Shown: piece after piece, positions 1 through 11,953 of the stretch
Layout: every line of letters begins with the position of its first letter
How positions within the stretch are numbered: position 1 is the stretch's first letter
Assembly (NCBI GenBank): GCA_911728455.2
Contig: OU452225.1
Location: forward strand, 15,722,731 to 15,786,730
Direction: 5' to 3'
Origin: Marthasterias glacialis
Lineage: Eukaryota > Echinodermata > Asteroidea > Forcipulatida > Asteriidae
DNA: 64,000 nt
The notes under the pieces: generated by a model
The model's input: only the letters and a program-made list of their open reading frames with translations
The model's database searches: none
What the model was told of the DNA's origin: nothing
Translations under genes and position numbers: made by a program

Positions 1-159
1 GTAACGGCTCGGTCAAAGGACATTCACTACCTCGGAACTGAGATATACGTTTGTTCACGGACTCTCACAAATTCAAAGCTACGATAGCATAGATCACACC
101 TGCAGTTTGTACTTCATCCAGATAGATCAAGACTGCACACAGCTAATACAAGATGCTCT

Positions 160-264
160 GTAAGTTACTTTAGCGTATTCCAATTGACTTTGAACACTTG
201 TGGCTCTTAAGCCCTGTAGTTTATTTTGATTTCCGATTTGGCATTGTTTGGGTATTTTTCCCAG
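160..264 (+). other. Intron-like GT/AG segment repeated in the 895-bp units
   Basis: A strong 5' splice-site match (CTCT followed by GTAAGT) at 160 and a pyrimidine-rich 3' splice-site match (TATTTTTCCCAG) ending at 264 enclose 105 bp. The same pair recurs in most units of the array, for example at about 1056-1160 and 1952-2056. Some units change the donor to GTAAGC (near 2847 and 4252) or GTAAGTC. No open frame runs through the flanking sequence, so if this is ever spliced the product is non-coding. The pair may also be chance preserved by array homogenisation. Confidence 0.35.
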
Positions 265-3200
265 GTGTCCATAAATTGGATTTATTAGTTGTAGTTTCAA
301 ACAGCTGAAGAGTACCCAGTTTTAGAAATCAATTCAGGCATATCTGCCACTCAGTTCTAGGGACAAAAGAACACGACAGTTCTGGAGACAAGAACAGATT
401 AGAAGTAGATTTTTTTGTGTGTGTGTTTTTTAGCATTTAATCGTTCTGATGTGTTGCGATTTGCATTGAGTATTCATAGTATTTTCCTTTTATTGCTGAT
501 ATACTTTTGCTCTCCTTTTTAATTTTTCTTGTTTTACTTTAATATGATTGAGATCCAGAAAATTGCCAGAAATTGCGAGATCTCACCAAGAAGATCCACC
601 CCTGTTTAATGCAACTGTGACCTTGGCCTGAAGCCTTGACTGAGCTCCTGATTGTCTAGTAGCATCCACCTAATGCTGGGCTTGTTTGGACCGCCTAGTT
701 CCCAGACTGACACGCATGATGGGTGACATGTGACTGACCCTGGATCCAGTGCCAAGAACGACCTTCGAGCCCCCGTCAGCCGATTTTTTTCTTCTTCATC
801 CATCCCCTGGCAGAACTGTTGAACATTTCCACCATCATCATCAACCTTGGCCTAACATTTTTGTGAAGAATTGTTTTCTTCTGGTGGACTTAAACCGTAA
901 CGGCTCGGCCAAAGGACATTCACTACCTCGGAACTGAGATAAACGTTTGTTCACGGACTCTCACAAAATCAAAGCTACGATAGCATAGATCACACCAGCA
1001 GTTTGTACTTCATCCAGATAGATCAAGACTGCACACAGCTAATACAAGATGCTCTGTAAGTTACTCTAGCTTATTCCAATTGACTTTGAACACTTGTGGC
1101 TCTTAAGCCCTTTAGTTTATTTTGATTTCAATTTGGCATTGTTTGGGTAATTTTTCCAGGTGTCCATAAATTGGATTAATTAGTTGTAGTTTCAAACAGC
1201 TGTAGAGTACCCAGTTTTAAAAATCCATTCAGACACATCTGCCACTCAGTTCTAGGGACAAAAGAACACGACAGTTCTGGAGACAAGAACAGATTAGAAG
1301 TAGATTTTTTTGTGTGTGTGTTTTTTAGCATTTAATCGTTCTGATGTGTTGCGATTTGCATTGAGTATTCATAGTATTTTCCTTTTATTGCTGATATACT
1401 TTTGCTCTCCTTTTTAATTTTTGTTTGTTTTACTTTAATATGATTGAGATCCAGAAAATTGCAAGAAATTGCGAGATCTCACCAAGAAGATCCATCCCTG
1501 TTTAATGCAACTGTGACCTTGGCGTGAAGCCTTGACTGAGCTCCTGATTGTCTAGTAGCATCCACCAAATGCTGGGCTTGTTTGGACCGCCTAGTTCCCA
1601 GACTGACACGCATGATGGGTGACATGTGACTGACCCTGGATCCAGTGCCAAGAACGACCTTCGAGCCCCCGTCAGCCGATTTTTTTCTTCTTCATCCATC
1701 CCCTGGCAGAACTGTTGAACATTTCCACCATCATCATCAACCTTGGACTAACATTTTTGTGAAGAATTGTTTTCTTCTGGTGGACTTAAACCGTAACGGC
1801 TCGGCCAAAGGACATTCACTACCTCGGAACTGAGATAAACGTTTGTTCACGGACTCTCACAAAATCAAAGCTACGATAGCATAGATCACACCAGCAGTTT
1901 GTACTTCATCCAGATAGATCAAGACTGCACACAGCTAATACAAGATGCTCTGTAAGTTACTCTAGCTTATTCCAATTGACTTTGAACTCTTGTGGCTCTT
2001 AAGCCCTGTAGTTTATTTTGATTTCCGATTTGGTATTGTTTGGGTATTTTTCCCAGGTGTTCATAAATTGGATTAATTAGTTGTAGTTTCAAACAGCTGT
2101 AGAGTACCCAGTTTTAGAAATCCATGCAGGCATATCTGCTACTCAGTTCTAGGGACAAAAGAACACGACAGTTCTGGAGACAAGAACAGATTAGAAGTAG
2201 ATTTTTTTTCTTGTGTGTTAAACATTTAGACTTTCTGATGTGTTCAGATTGGCATATAGTATTCACAGTATTTTCCTTTTATTGCTGATATACTTTTGCT
2301 CTCCTTTTTATTTTTTGTTTGTTTTACTTTAACATGATTGAGATCCAGAGAATTGCCAAAAAGTGCAAGATCTCACCAAGAAGTTCCACCCCTGTTTAAT
2401 GCAACAGTGACCTTGGCGTGATGCCTTGACTGAACTCCTGATTGTCCAGTAGCATCCACCTAATGCTGGGCTTGTTTGGACCGCCTAGTTCCCAGACTGA
2501 CACGCATGATGGGTGACATGTGACTGACCCTGGATCCAGTGCCAAGAATGACCTTCGAGCACCCATCAGCCGATTTTTGTCTTCTTCATCCATCCCCTGG
2601 CAGAACTGTTGAACACTTCCACCATCATCATCAACCTTGGACTAACATTTTGGGAAGGATTGTTTTCTTCTGGTGGACTTAAAATGTAAGGGCTCGGTCA
2701 AAGGACATTCACTACCTCGGAACTGAGATATACGTTTGTTCACGGACTCTCACAAAATCAAAGCTCTGATAGCATAGATCACACCAGCAGTTTGTACTTC
2801 ATCCAGATAGATCAAGACTGCACACAGCTAATACAGGATGCTCTGTAAGCAACTCTAGCTTATTCCAAATAACTTTGAACACTTGTGGCTCTTAAACCCT
2901 CTAGTTTATTTTGATTTCCGATTTGGCATTGTTTGGGTATTTTTCCCAGGTGTCCATAAATTGGATTAATTAGTTGTAGTTTCAAACAGCTGTAGAGTAC
3001 CCAGTTTAAGAAATCCATTCAGGCATATCTGCCACTCAGTTCTAGAGACAAAAGAACACGACAGTTCTGGAGACAAGAACAGATTAGAAGTAGATTTTTT
3101 TTCTTGTGTGTTAAACATTTAGACTTTCTGATGTGTTCCGATATGCATTTAGTATTCATATTATTTTCCTTTTATTGCTGATATACTTTTCCTTTCTTTT

Positions 3201-3580
3201 TTCAATTTTTGTTTGTTTTACTTTAATATGATTTCGATCCAGAGAATTGCCAGAAAGTGCTAGATCTCACCAAGAAGTTCCAGCCCTGTTTAATGCAACA
3301 GTGACCTGGGCATGAAGCCTTGACTGAGCTCCTGATTGTCCAGTAGCATCCACCTAATGCTGGGCTTGTTTGGACCGCCTAGTTCCCAGACTGACACGCA
3401 CGATGGGTGACATGTGACTGACCCTGGATCCAGTGCCGAGAACAACCTTCGAGCCCCCATCAGCCGATTTTTGTCTCCTTCATCCATCCCCTGGCAGAAC
3501 TGTTGAACATTTCCACCATTATCATCAACCTTGGACTAACATTTTTGTGAAGAATTTGTTTCTTCTGGTGGACTTAAAAC

Positions 3581-4984
3581 GCAACGGCTCGGTCTAAGGA
3601 CATTCACTACCTCGGAACTGAGATATACGTTTGTTCACGGACTCTCACAAAATCAAAGCTACGATAGCATAGATCACACCAGCAGTATGTACTTCATCCG
3701 GATAGATCGAGACTGCACACAGCTAATACAAGATGCTCTGTAAGTTACTCTAACTTTTTCCAATTGACTTTGAACACTTGTGGCTGTTAAGCCCTCTAGT
3801 TTATTTTGATTTACGATTTGGCATTGTTTGGGTAATTTTCCCAGGTGTCCATAAATTGGATTAATTAGTTGTAGTTTCAAACAGCTGTAGAGTACCCAGT
3901 TTGAGAAATCCATTCAGGCATATCTGTCACTCAGTTCTAGGGACAAAAGAACACGACAGTTCTGGAGACAAAAGAACAGAATAGAAGTAGATTTTTTTCT
4001 CGTGTGTTAAACATTTAATCGTTCCGATGTGTTCCGATATGCATTTAGTATTCATAGTTGTTGTTTTTTATAGCTGATATACTTTTGTTTTATTTTTTTT
4101 ATTTTTGTTTGTTTTACTTTAATATGATTTCGATCCAGAGAATTGCCAGAAAGTGCAAAAATCAAAAGCTACGATAGCATAGATCACACCAGCAGTTTGT
4201 ACTTCATCCAGATAGATCAAGACTGCACACAGCTAATACAAGATGCTCTGTAAGCAACTCTAGCTTATTCCAAATAACTTTGAACACTTGTGGCTGTTAA
4301 GCCCTCTAGTTTATTTTGATTTCCGATTTGGCATTGTTTGGGTATTTTTCCCAGGTGTCCATAAATTGGATTAATTAGTTGTAGTTTCAAACAGCTGTAG
4401 TGTACCCAGTTTTAGAAATCCATTCAGGCATATCTGCCACTCAGTTCTAGAGACAAAAGAACACGACAGTTCTGGAGACAAGAACAGATTAGAAGTAGAT
4501 TTTTTTCTTGTGTGTTAAACATTTAATCGTTCCGATGTGTTCCGATATGCATTTAGTATTCATATTATTTTCCTTTTATTGCTGATATACTTTTGCTCTC
4601 CTTTTTCAATTTTTGTTTGTTTTACTTTAATATGATTTCGATCCAGAGAATTGCCAGAAAGTGCTAGATCTCACCAAGAAGTTCCACCCATGTTTAATGC
4701 AACAGTGACCTGGGCATGAAGCCTTGACTGAGCTCCTGATTGTCCAGTAGCATCCACCTAATGCTGGGCTTGTTTGGACCGCCTAGTTCCCAGACTGACA
4801 CGCATGATGGGTGACATGTGACTGACCCTGGATCCAGTGCCAAGAACAACCTTCGAGCCCCCATCAGCCGATTTTTGTCTTCTTCATCCATCCCCTGGCA
4901 GAACTGTTGAACATTTCCACCATCATCATCAACCTTTGACTAACATTTTTGTGAAGGATTGTTTTCTTCTGGTGGACTCAAAAC
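3581..4984. repeat. Fused satellite unit with 384-bp deletion, junction near 4157
   Basis: The spacing between equivalent points of neighbouring units is 894-896 bp everywhere except here, where it is 1404 bp, that is one unit plus 510 bp. At about 4157 the sequence jumps from the AGAAAGTGC segment late in one unit directly to the AAAATCAAAGCT segment early in the next. The part between them, which includes the GGATCCAGTGCC region and the unit start, is missing. The join lies in an A-rich run present on both sides, so deletion through short homology or unequal exchange is a fair inference. Confidence 0.9.
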
Positions 4985-7900
4985 GTAACAGCTCGGTCAA
5001 AGGACATTCACTACCTCGGAACTGAGATATACGTTTGTTCACGGACTCTCACAAAATCAAAGCTACGATAGCATAGATCACACCAGCAGTTTGTACTTCA
5101 TCCAGATAGATCAAGACTGCACACAGCTAATACAAGATTCTCTGTAAGTCACTCTAGCTTATTCCAATTGACTTTGAACACTTGTGGCTCTTAAGCCCCT
5201 CTAGTTTATTTTGATTTCGATTTGGCATTGTTTGGGTATTTTTCCCAGGTGTCCATAAATTGGATTAATTAGTTGTAGTTTCAAACAGCTGTAGAGTACC
5301 CAGTTTGAGAAATCCATTCAGGCATATCTGTCACTCAGTTCTAGGGACAAAAGAACACAACAGTTCTGGAGACAAAAGAACAGATTAGAAGTAGATATTT
5401 TTCTTGTGTTAAACATTTAATTGTTCCGATGTGTTCGATTTGCAATTAGTATTCATAGTGGGGTTTTTTTTATCGCTGATATACTTTTGCTCTCCTTTTT
5501 TAATTTTTGTTTGTTTTACTTTAATATGATTTCGATCCAGAGAATTGCCAGAAAGTGCTAGATCTCACCAAGAAGTTCCAGCCCTGTTTAATGCAACAGT
5601 GACCTGGGCATGAAGCCTTGACTGAGCTCCTGATTGTCCAGTAGCTTCCACCTAATGCTGGGCTTGTTTGGACCGCCTAGTTCCCAGACTGACACGCATG
5701 ATGGGTGACATGTGACTGACCCTGGATCCAGTGCCAAGAACAACCTTCGAGCCCCCATCAGCCGATTTTTGTCTCCTTCATCCATCCCCTGGCAGAACTG
5801 TTGAACATTTCCACCATCATCATCAACCTTGGACTAACATTTTTGTGAAGAATTTGTTTCTTCTGGTGGACTTAGAACGCAACGGCTCGGTCTAAGGACA
5901 TTCACTACCTCGGAACTGAGATATACGTTTGTTCACGGACTCTCACAAAATCAAAGCTACGATAGCATAGATCACACCAGCAGTATGTACTTCATCCGGA
6001 TAGATCGAGACTGCACACAGCTAATACAAGATGCTCTGTAAGTTACTCTAACTTTTTCCAATTGACTTTGAACACTTGTGGCTGTTAAGCCCTGTAGTTT
6101 ATTTTGATTTACGATTTGGCATTGTTTGGGTAATTTTCCCAGGTGTCCATAAATTGGATTAATTAGTTGTAGTTTCAAACAGCTGTAGAGTACCCAGTTT
6201 GAGAAATCCATTCAGGCATATCTGCCCCTCAGTTCTAGGGACAAAAGAACACGACAGTTCTGGAGACAAAAGAACAGAATAGAAGTAGATTTTTTTCTCG
6301 TGTGTTAAACATTTAATCGTTCCGATGTGTTCCGATATGCATTTAGTATTCATAGTGGGTTTTTTTTATAGCTGATATACTTTTGTTTTATTTTTTTTAT
6401 TTTTGTTTGTTTTACTAAAATATGATTGAGATCCAGAGAATTGCCAGAAAGTGCTAGATCTCACCAAGAAGTTCCACCCCTGTTTAATGCAACAGTGACC
6501 TGGGCATGAAGCCTTGACTGAGCTCCTGATTGTCCAGTAGCATCCACCTAATGCTGGGCTTGTTTGGACTGCCTAGTTCCCAGACTGACACGCATGATGG
6601 GTGACATGTGACTGACCCTGGATCCAGTGCCAAGAACAACCTTCGAGCCCCCATCAGCCGATTTTTGTCTCCTTCATCCATCCCCTGGCAGAACTGTTGA
6701 ACATTTCCACCATTATCATCAACCTTGGACTAACATTTTTGTGAAGAATTTGTTTCTTCTGGTGGACTTAAAACGCAACGGCTCGGTCTAAGGACATTCA
6801 CTACCTCGGAACTGAGATATACGTTTGTTCACGGACGCTCACAAAATCAAAGCTACGATAGCATAGATCACACCAGCAGTAGTACTTCATCCGGATAGAT
6901 CGAGACTGCACACAGCTAATACAAGATTCTCTGTAAGTTACTCTAGCTTTTTCCAATTGACTTTGAACACTTGTGGCTCTTAAGCCCTCTAGTTTATTTT
7001 GATTTACGATTTGGCATTGTTTAGGTAATTTTCCCAGGTGTCCATAAATTGGATTAATTAGTTGTAGTTTCAAACAGCTGTAGAGTACCCAGTTTTAGAA
7101 ATCCATTCAGGCATATCTGCCACTCAGTTCTAGGGACAAAAGAACACGACAGTTCTGGAGACAAAAGAACAGAATAGAAGTAGATTTTTTTCTCGTGTGT
7201 TAAACATTTAATCGTTCCGATGTGTTCCGATATGCATTTAGTATTCATAGTGGTTTTTTTTTATAGCTGATATACTTTTTTTTTATTTTTTTTTATTTTT
7301 GTTTGTTTTACTTTAATATGATTTCGATCCAGAGAATTGCCAGAAAGTGCTAGATCTCACCAAGAAGTTCCAGCCCTGTTTAATGCAACAGTGACCTGGG
7401 CATGAAGCCTTGACTGAGCTCCTGATTGTCCAGTAGCATCCACCTAATGCTGGGCTTGTTTGGACTGCCTAGTTCCCAGACTGACACGCATGATGGGTGA
7501 CATGTGACTGACCCTGGATCCAGTGCCAAGAACGACCTTCGAGCCCCCATCAGCCGATTTTTGTCTCCTTCATCCATCCCCTGGCAGAACTGTTGAACAT
7601 TTCCACCATTATCATCAACCTTGGACTAACATTTTTGTGAAGGATTTGTTTCTTCTGGTGGACTTAAAACGCAACTGCTCGGTCTAAGGACATTCACTAC
7701 CTCGGAACTGAGATATACGTTTGTTCACGGACTCTCACAAAATCAAAGCTACGATAGCATAGATCACACCAGCAGTTTGTACTTCATCCAGATAGATCAA
7801 GACTGCACACAGCTAATACAAGATGCTCTGTAAGTTACTCTAGCTTTTTCCAATTGACTTTGAACACTTGTGGCTGTTAAGCCCTCTAGTTTATTTTGAA

Positions 7901-8597
7901 TTCCGATTTGGCATTGTTTGGGTAATTTTCCCAGGTGTCCATAAATTGGATTAATTAGTTGTAGTTTCAAACAGCTGTAGAGTACCCAGTTTGAGAAATC
8001 CATTCAGGCATATCTGCCACTCAGTTCTAGAGACAAAAGAACACGACAGTTCTGGAGACAACAGAACAGATTAGAAGTAGATTTTTTCTCGTGTGTTAAA
8101 CATTTAATCGTTCCGATGTGTTCCGAAATGCAATTACTATTCATAGTGGTTTTTTTTATAGCTGATAATATACTTTTGCTCTTTTTTTTATTTTTGTTTG
8201 TTTTACTAGAATATGATTGAGATCCATAAAATTGCCAGAAAGTGCTAGATCTCACCAAGAAGTTCCACCCCTGTTTAATGCAACAGTGACCTGGCAATGA
8301 AGCCTTGACTGAGCTCCTGATTGTCCAGCACCATCCACCCAATTCTGGGCTTGTTTGGACCGCCTAGTTCCCAGACTGACAAACATGATGGGTGACATGT
8401 GACTGACCCGGGATCCAGTGCCAAGAATGACCTTCGAGCCCCCATCAGCCGATTTTGGGGTTCTTCATCCATCCCCTGACAGACTTGTTGAACATTTCCA
8501 CCATCATCATCAACCTTGGACTAACATTTTTGTGAAGAATTTGTTTCTTCTGGTGGACTTAAAACGTAATGGTTCAGTCAAAGGACATTCACTGCCT

Positions 8598-9038
8598 TGC
8601 TATTTTGCTGCATTTTGTTCTCCTGCATATTAGTTCTTATTGTATCCCTCTTTGGACTGTGTTCTTTGCAAGCCCAGATTGTCTGCTTCAAAGCCAAATG
8701 ACTACTTCCAGAGATCACTTGTCTGACAAAGAACTCTTCCCATCATCCATCGCAGCAAATGGTGACATATCATCTCGTCACAGTCAATTAAACCTATCCT
8801 CAATCCACTTGAAGTAAAGCAAGATGCATCCCTCAAGCTACCTTTCCCTTCCAAGAGATCTTGGCAACATGCAAGAGACCACTGATGGCATGCTTTCACA
8901 ACTAGAAGGCATAGAGAGACAACAGTCCCCAAATACATCCCAACAATGTGCAACAGATTTGCATTTACTACGGTCAACTCCCATATGGCATTCCCACTGC
9001 AAGGTTCAACCATCACCATCAAATATTGGGTTTGAGAC
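8598..9038. other. Unassigned sequence between the satellite array and the Gag-like fragment
   Basis: Non-repetitive within the window, with no convincing gene. Short frames exist on both strands, including a 121-codon minus-strand frame at 8702-9067, but none shows a domain I recognise and they overlap one another. It may be the decayed 5' part of the same element as the Gag-like fragment that follows. Confidence 0.4.
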
Positions 9039-9620
9039 GTGAAATATTGCATCAAAACCACATCCATACCTACAGAACTCCAATTTTCTACCGTTGTTTG
9101 TTATTTTGGTGGTGCTGCAAGAAAACTTGTTCTCAATCTCCGTCCAGTAAATCAAACTCTTAGCCACGCTTTTGCTGAACTTAAGGCACAGTTTGGAGAC
9201 ATATACCTGTCTGATTATTCACTGGCCAGTTTTTATGTTCGTATGAGACTTCCCAATGAAGTACAAAGCATCTTTGTTTTAGAACCTGAAGCTACGCTGA
9301 GAACCATAAAAGAAAATTCAACTCCATTTCCAAACAGAAACAGCATGCTCACACATCAATTCATGAGAGGTGTTAAAGACGAGAAGGTCACGCAGATACT
9401 TGCACCAATGAAACAAAGGGAGATGACTTTCAGGCAACTTCAGATTGAAGTTTATCAAGTGGAATGCCAGTCTCGGATGGCAGCTTTTGCAAAGACTGGA
9501 ACCAAGCTAAAAACCAAGCAATTACAGCAGATCAGTCCACTATACAACCAGCAGAATTCATCCTTGTTACCTGATACGAGGTTCCTTGATCAAAACCAGC
9601 ACATGGCCCAGATCTCCTAG
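9039..9620 (+). pseudogene. Gag-like fragment of a Ty3/Gypsy-type retrotransposon
   Basis: An open frame of 193 codons with no ATG at its start (it opens with GTG), so it is probably an interior piece. The middle reads like the retrotransposon Gag domain: a segment FAELKAQFGD, then a short helix and loop, then MLTHQFMRGVKDEKV followed by MTFRQLQIEV. This matches the family pattern of a quantity-and-length region, a QF.xGLRD-like core and a P/MTF.xL motif. The C-terminal part is rich in Gln and Ser. I see no CCHC zinc knuckle before the stop at 9620. The capsid-like protein would package element RNA. No protease or reverse transcriptase follows within reach, so the element is broken. The Gag call rests on pattern resemblance only; a host gene derived from Gag is the main alternative. 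Confidence 0.6.
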
Positions 9621-10526
9621 CAGAACATTGACCACAATGTGTTTGCAAAAATTTCTTGCCACTGTCAACCAACTACATGTTGCTCTGAGGGTTGAGCAGA
9701 TTTCTAAAGCACCACGCCCATCTAAACAAATGAGAATAGACAAGTTACCTTCTAGTCATTGAGTTTTCATTTGATAGACTTGTGGCGAGGAAGGACAGCA
9801 CATCACCAAATGCTGCAGAAGTGCACCTTCAAACCTCAATGGCTCGCTGCCAATGGGCAAGCCGTCAGAGGCCAAGAGTCAACAAACCCAGTAATATCTC
9901 CTTCAAACAACGTATCCTAGCCGTCTTCAATATACCAAGGTGATACCAAGCCTCTCCATCATCAGCAGTCAATTAAACAATTATAATGTACTGTACTGCA
10001 ATTTTCTACGGAGGACGACGTGTTACTGCAGAGGAACTGTCATGTGATAATAACCTTCAAATTGCTTAACAAAAAGCTGACAATCAGTTACTTCATTTTT
10101 GAACTGGTAAAGTTTTGTTTGAAAAATTTTCGATGTTGAAATGACTTGCTGGCAACGAGCTCTTGTACTACAGCTGGAAAGGAGCAGAGAGACAACTCGT
10201 CATCTTTGATAAGGGATGAAATGATATCTTCTGGGAGTGCCAAAACTCGACCTTTAGGGGTCATTTTGGGCAAATAAGACCCATCTAAAGATTGAGGTGT
10301 GGTTCTACTGGCAGACTATAGTGAAAGATGTGAATGAATGGGTAAGTAATGTGACAGTGTTGACAGATGTAACTGAAACTTAACTAAATACCCCAAAAAA
10401 GTAATCTGGAATAAAAGGGATAAAACAAACGTAATATCTCTTTTTCTTTGGTATGGACAGCAATTTGTTTGCCACTGCCATCAAATAATATTTTTTGTCC
10501 TAATGAACTACTTGTTATTGTTGTAG
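9621..10526. other. Unassigned sequence, no gene seen
   Basis: Lies between the Gag-like and integrase-like fragments, where protease and reverse transcriptase would sit in an intact Gypsy element. I could not recognise the catalytic YxDD box or other reverse transcriptase motifs in any frame. A 61-codon minus-strand frame at 10088-10273 has no recognisable domain. Confidence 0.4.
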
Positions 10527-10735
10527 ATTCAACAGTGCACCAGATGCCTGGGGACGGAGAAGATCAAATTTGCTGCCTCTGAACTTCAACCCATCCCTGT
10601 GGTCGAGCCCTGGGTGATGATTGGTATTAATCTGATTGGCCCATTCAAGGAATCAAAGGCTAGCAATCGGTAAGTCCTAACTGCTACAGAATATTACACC
10701 AAGTGGCCTGAGGTGATGCCGATCCGGTGAAAGGA
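10527..10735 (+). pseudogene. Integrase fragment 1a: zinc-finger end and start of the DDE core
   Basis: The translated segment begins with a CxxC pair (QQCTRC), then the typical linker LQPIPVVEPW, then the first catalytic block GINLIGPFKESK. It continues through LTATEYYTKWPEVMPI. This is the order in Gypsy-type integrases and related Ginger-type transposases. The first catalytic Asp of the usual GIDxIGP block is Asn here, and two in-frame stops occur (TAA at 10671, where Tyr is expected, and TGA near 10728), so it is inactive. The segment is preceded by TTGTTATTGTTGTAG, a good 3' splice-site match ending at 10526. Integrase joins element DNA to the chromosome; this copy cannot. Confidence 0.8.
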
Positions 10736-10907
10736 TGCAAAGAGTGTGTCAAAGCGCTCAAAAGATTTTTTTAGCTGGTGGGGTCATTTCCGAGACGTAA
10801 CTTGTGTGTGTATCTATTTATATTTTTGTATGGGTTTAAACCTTCAATGCTTTGTTAATTTGGTATCATTTCAATGTGTAACATCAGCTCACTTTTTCTC
10901 ATTGCAG

Positions 10908-10962
10908 GAATGGTGCACCAAAAGACTGCCTTTCTGATCATGGGAGAGAATTTTATAACCAG
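10908..10962 (+). pseudogene. Integrase fragment 1b: second catalytic Asp block
   Basis: A 55-bp segment translates to NGAPKDCLSDHGREFYNQ, the block around the second catalytic Asp of DDE integrases (consensus G.P..LxSDxGxEF). It is bounded on the left by TTTTTCTCATTGCAG (3' splice-site match) and on the right by CAG followed by GTAAAG (5' splice-site match). Homology to integrase stops at both borders. It therefore looks like an exon of a spliced integrase-bearing gene, not a randomly broken retrotransposon. Confidence 0.75.
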
Positions 10963-11064
10963 GTAAAGTTATACACATGTACACACCAAAAACTAGGATG
11001 GGAAAAAACAGTCTCTTTTTATAATTTCAATTAGTCTTAACCTTTAAATATTTTTTTCCCAAAG

Positions 11065-11228
11065 CTGTCTGAGGACTTGTACCAGCAATGGGGTATCTGC
11101 CATCGTGTGAGTTCAGCTGCACACCACCCCAGACAAATGGCCTTGATGAGTGGTTGAATCAGACACTCAAGGCCTCCAATGCCAAGTTGGTAAATGACAA
11201 GCAGGACGATTGGGAGAACTACATTAAG
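11065..11228 (+). pseudogene. Integrase fragment 1c: catalytic Glu block and C-terminal part of the core
   Basis: After TTTTTTTCCCAAAG (3' splice-site match ending at 11064) the frame reads LSEDLYQQWGICHRVSSA. After a one-base frame change near 11115 it reads HPQTNGLDEWLNQTLK and ends in DDWENYIK before AAG/GTAATA at 11228/11229. HPQTNGxxE carries the catalytic Glu in integrases, and a DDWxxYI motif is typical at the end of the core. The frameshift makes it a pseudogene. It belongs with the two preceding fragments: together they give the catalytic core in correct order, split by two intron-like gaps. Confidence 0.78.
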
Positions 11229-11469
11229 GTAATACCATAACACACTGATACATCAATTGAGGATGACGACAAGGAAGACATTATACAATCCATTAATGTG
11301 ATTCTACTGACTACTACAGTTGATAAAGCAGACCTACAACAAGCTGTTGTAGTCGATGATACACTTCAGCAAGTGATTTCATAATATTTGGATAATGATT
11401 GGCCAAACAAGAAAAACATTAGGCAAGCATTATAGTCATACTCGATGATTCTTGATGAATTTTCAATTG

Positions 11470-11870
11470 TAGATATTGTTTCATGCTTGTGATCATTTTG
11501 TGATACCTGAGACGATGAAACGCAATCTAATTCTCCTCGCTCATGAAGCACATCAAGGCACTGTACAATGTAAGCAAGGACTCTGTGAATGCTGTATATG
11601 GTGGCCTTGCATGGACCATATGGTAGAGGATGCCAGTTGCAGCTGTTAAGCAAGCCAAACAAGTGATAAAACTGCACGCAATCAGAACACTCCATTACAG
11701 CCCATACCACTTCCAGAAGGGCCATGGCAAAAGATTGTGATTGACATAACTGGCCCCTTCGAACACGGTTCACTATAGTTGCCATTGACTTCTACAGCAA
11801 ATGACTGGAGGTAGCTTTTGCTTCAGACATTACTTTACAGACATCAGTTTTCATGATGCCTTCAATTTTT
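11470..11870 (+). pseudogene. Second, distinct integrase fragment (HHCC finger to first Asp block)
   Basis: Translation gives VIPETMKRNLILLAHEAHQG, then a WWPCMD block, then SDKTA, then PLQPIPLPEGPW and IVIDITGPFE. This is the N-terminal HHCC zinc finger, linker and first catalytic Asp block of a Ty3/Gypsy integrase. It repeats the region already present at 10527-10670 with a different sequence, so it comes from a second element or a second copy. An in-frame stop after SCSC (near 11647) and changes after GPFE show decay. The Asp of IDITGP is kept. No second Asp block or Glu block follows. Confidence 0.75.
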
Positions 11871-11953
11871 GCCTTTGTTAATTCCCAGGTTAAGCAAGCT
11901 GCAAGTGAAGGTGTAAAGCAGATATCAGTACTTGACATCTTCTTCTTTTGCAG

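Larger units (their letters stand above)
1..8597. repeat. Tandem satellite array, unit about 895 bp
   Basis: Head-to-tail copies, counted from the motif GTAACGGCTCGG or its variants, start at 1, 897, 1793, 2686, 3581, a truncated copy at about 4157, then 4985, 5879, 6775 and 7671, with a 30-bp stub from 8566. Full units are 893-896 bp. Homology stops near 8597, where the sequence leaves the consensus after GGACATTCACT. The array enters from beyond the left edge. The first two units are almost identical; later ones differ by scattered substitutions and small indels in T-rich runs. Nothing in the unit resembles a transposase, reverse transcriptase or RNA gene. Each unit carries a short GTGTGT tract or its decayed form, a conserved intron-like GT/AG pair and short chance frames. 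I read it as a satellite or a tandemly amplified non-coding segment. Confidence 0.96.

Noticed and set aside
606..803. A minus-strand 65-codon ATG frame (begins MDEEEKNRL) present at the same place in nine satellite units
   Set aside because: It is open in all full units, but comparison of units (for example 606-803 with 4694-4891) shows mostly amino acid-changing substitutions and very few silent ones, so there is no sign of protein-level constraint. Array homogenisation explains why it stays open.
749..937. Plus-strand 62-codon frames in several 895-bp units
   Set aside because: They open with GTG and not ATG, overlap the minus-strand frame, and are absent in other units.
8948..9163. Possible reverse transcriptase motif QLPYGIPTA
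   Set aside because: It resembles the LPFG block, but no flanking reverse transcriptase motifs or YxDD box could be found in the same frame.
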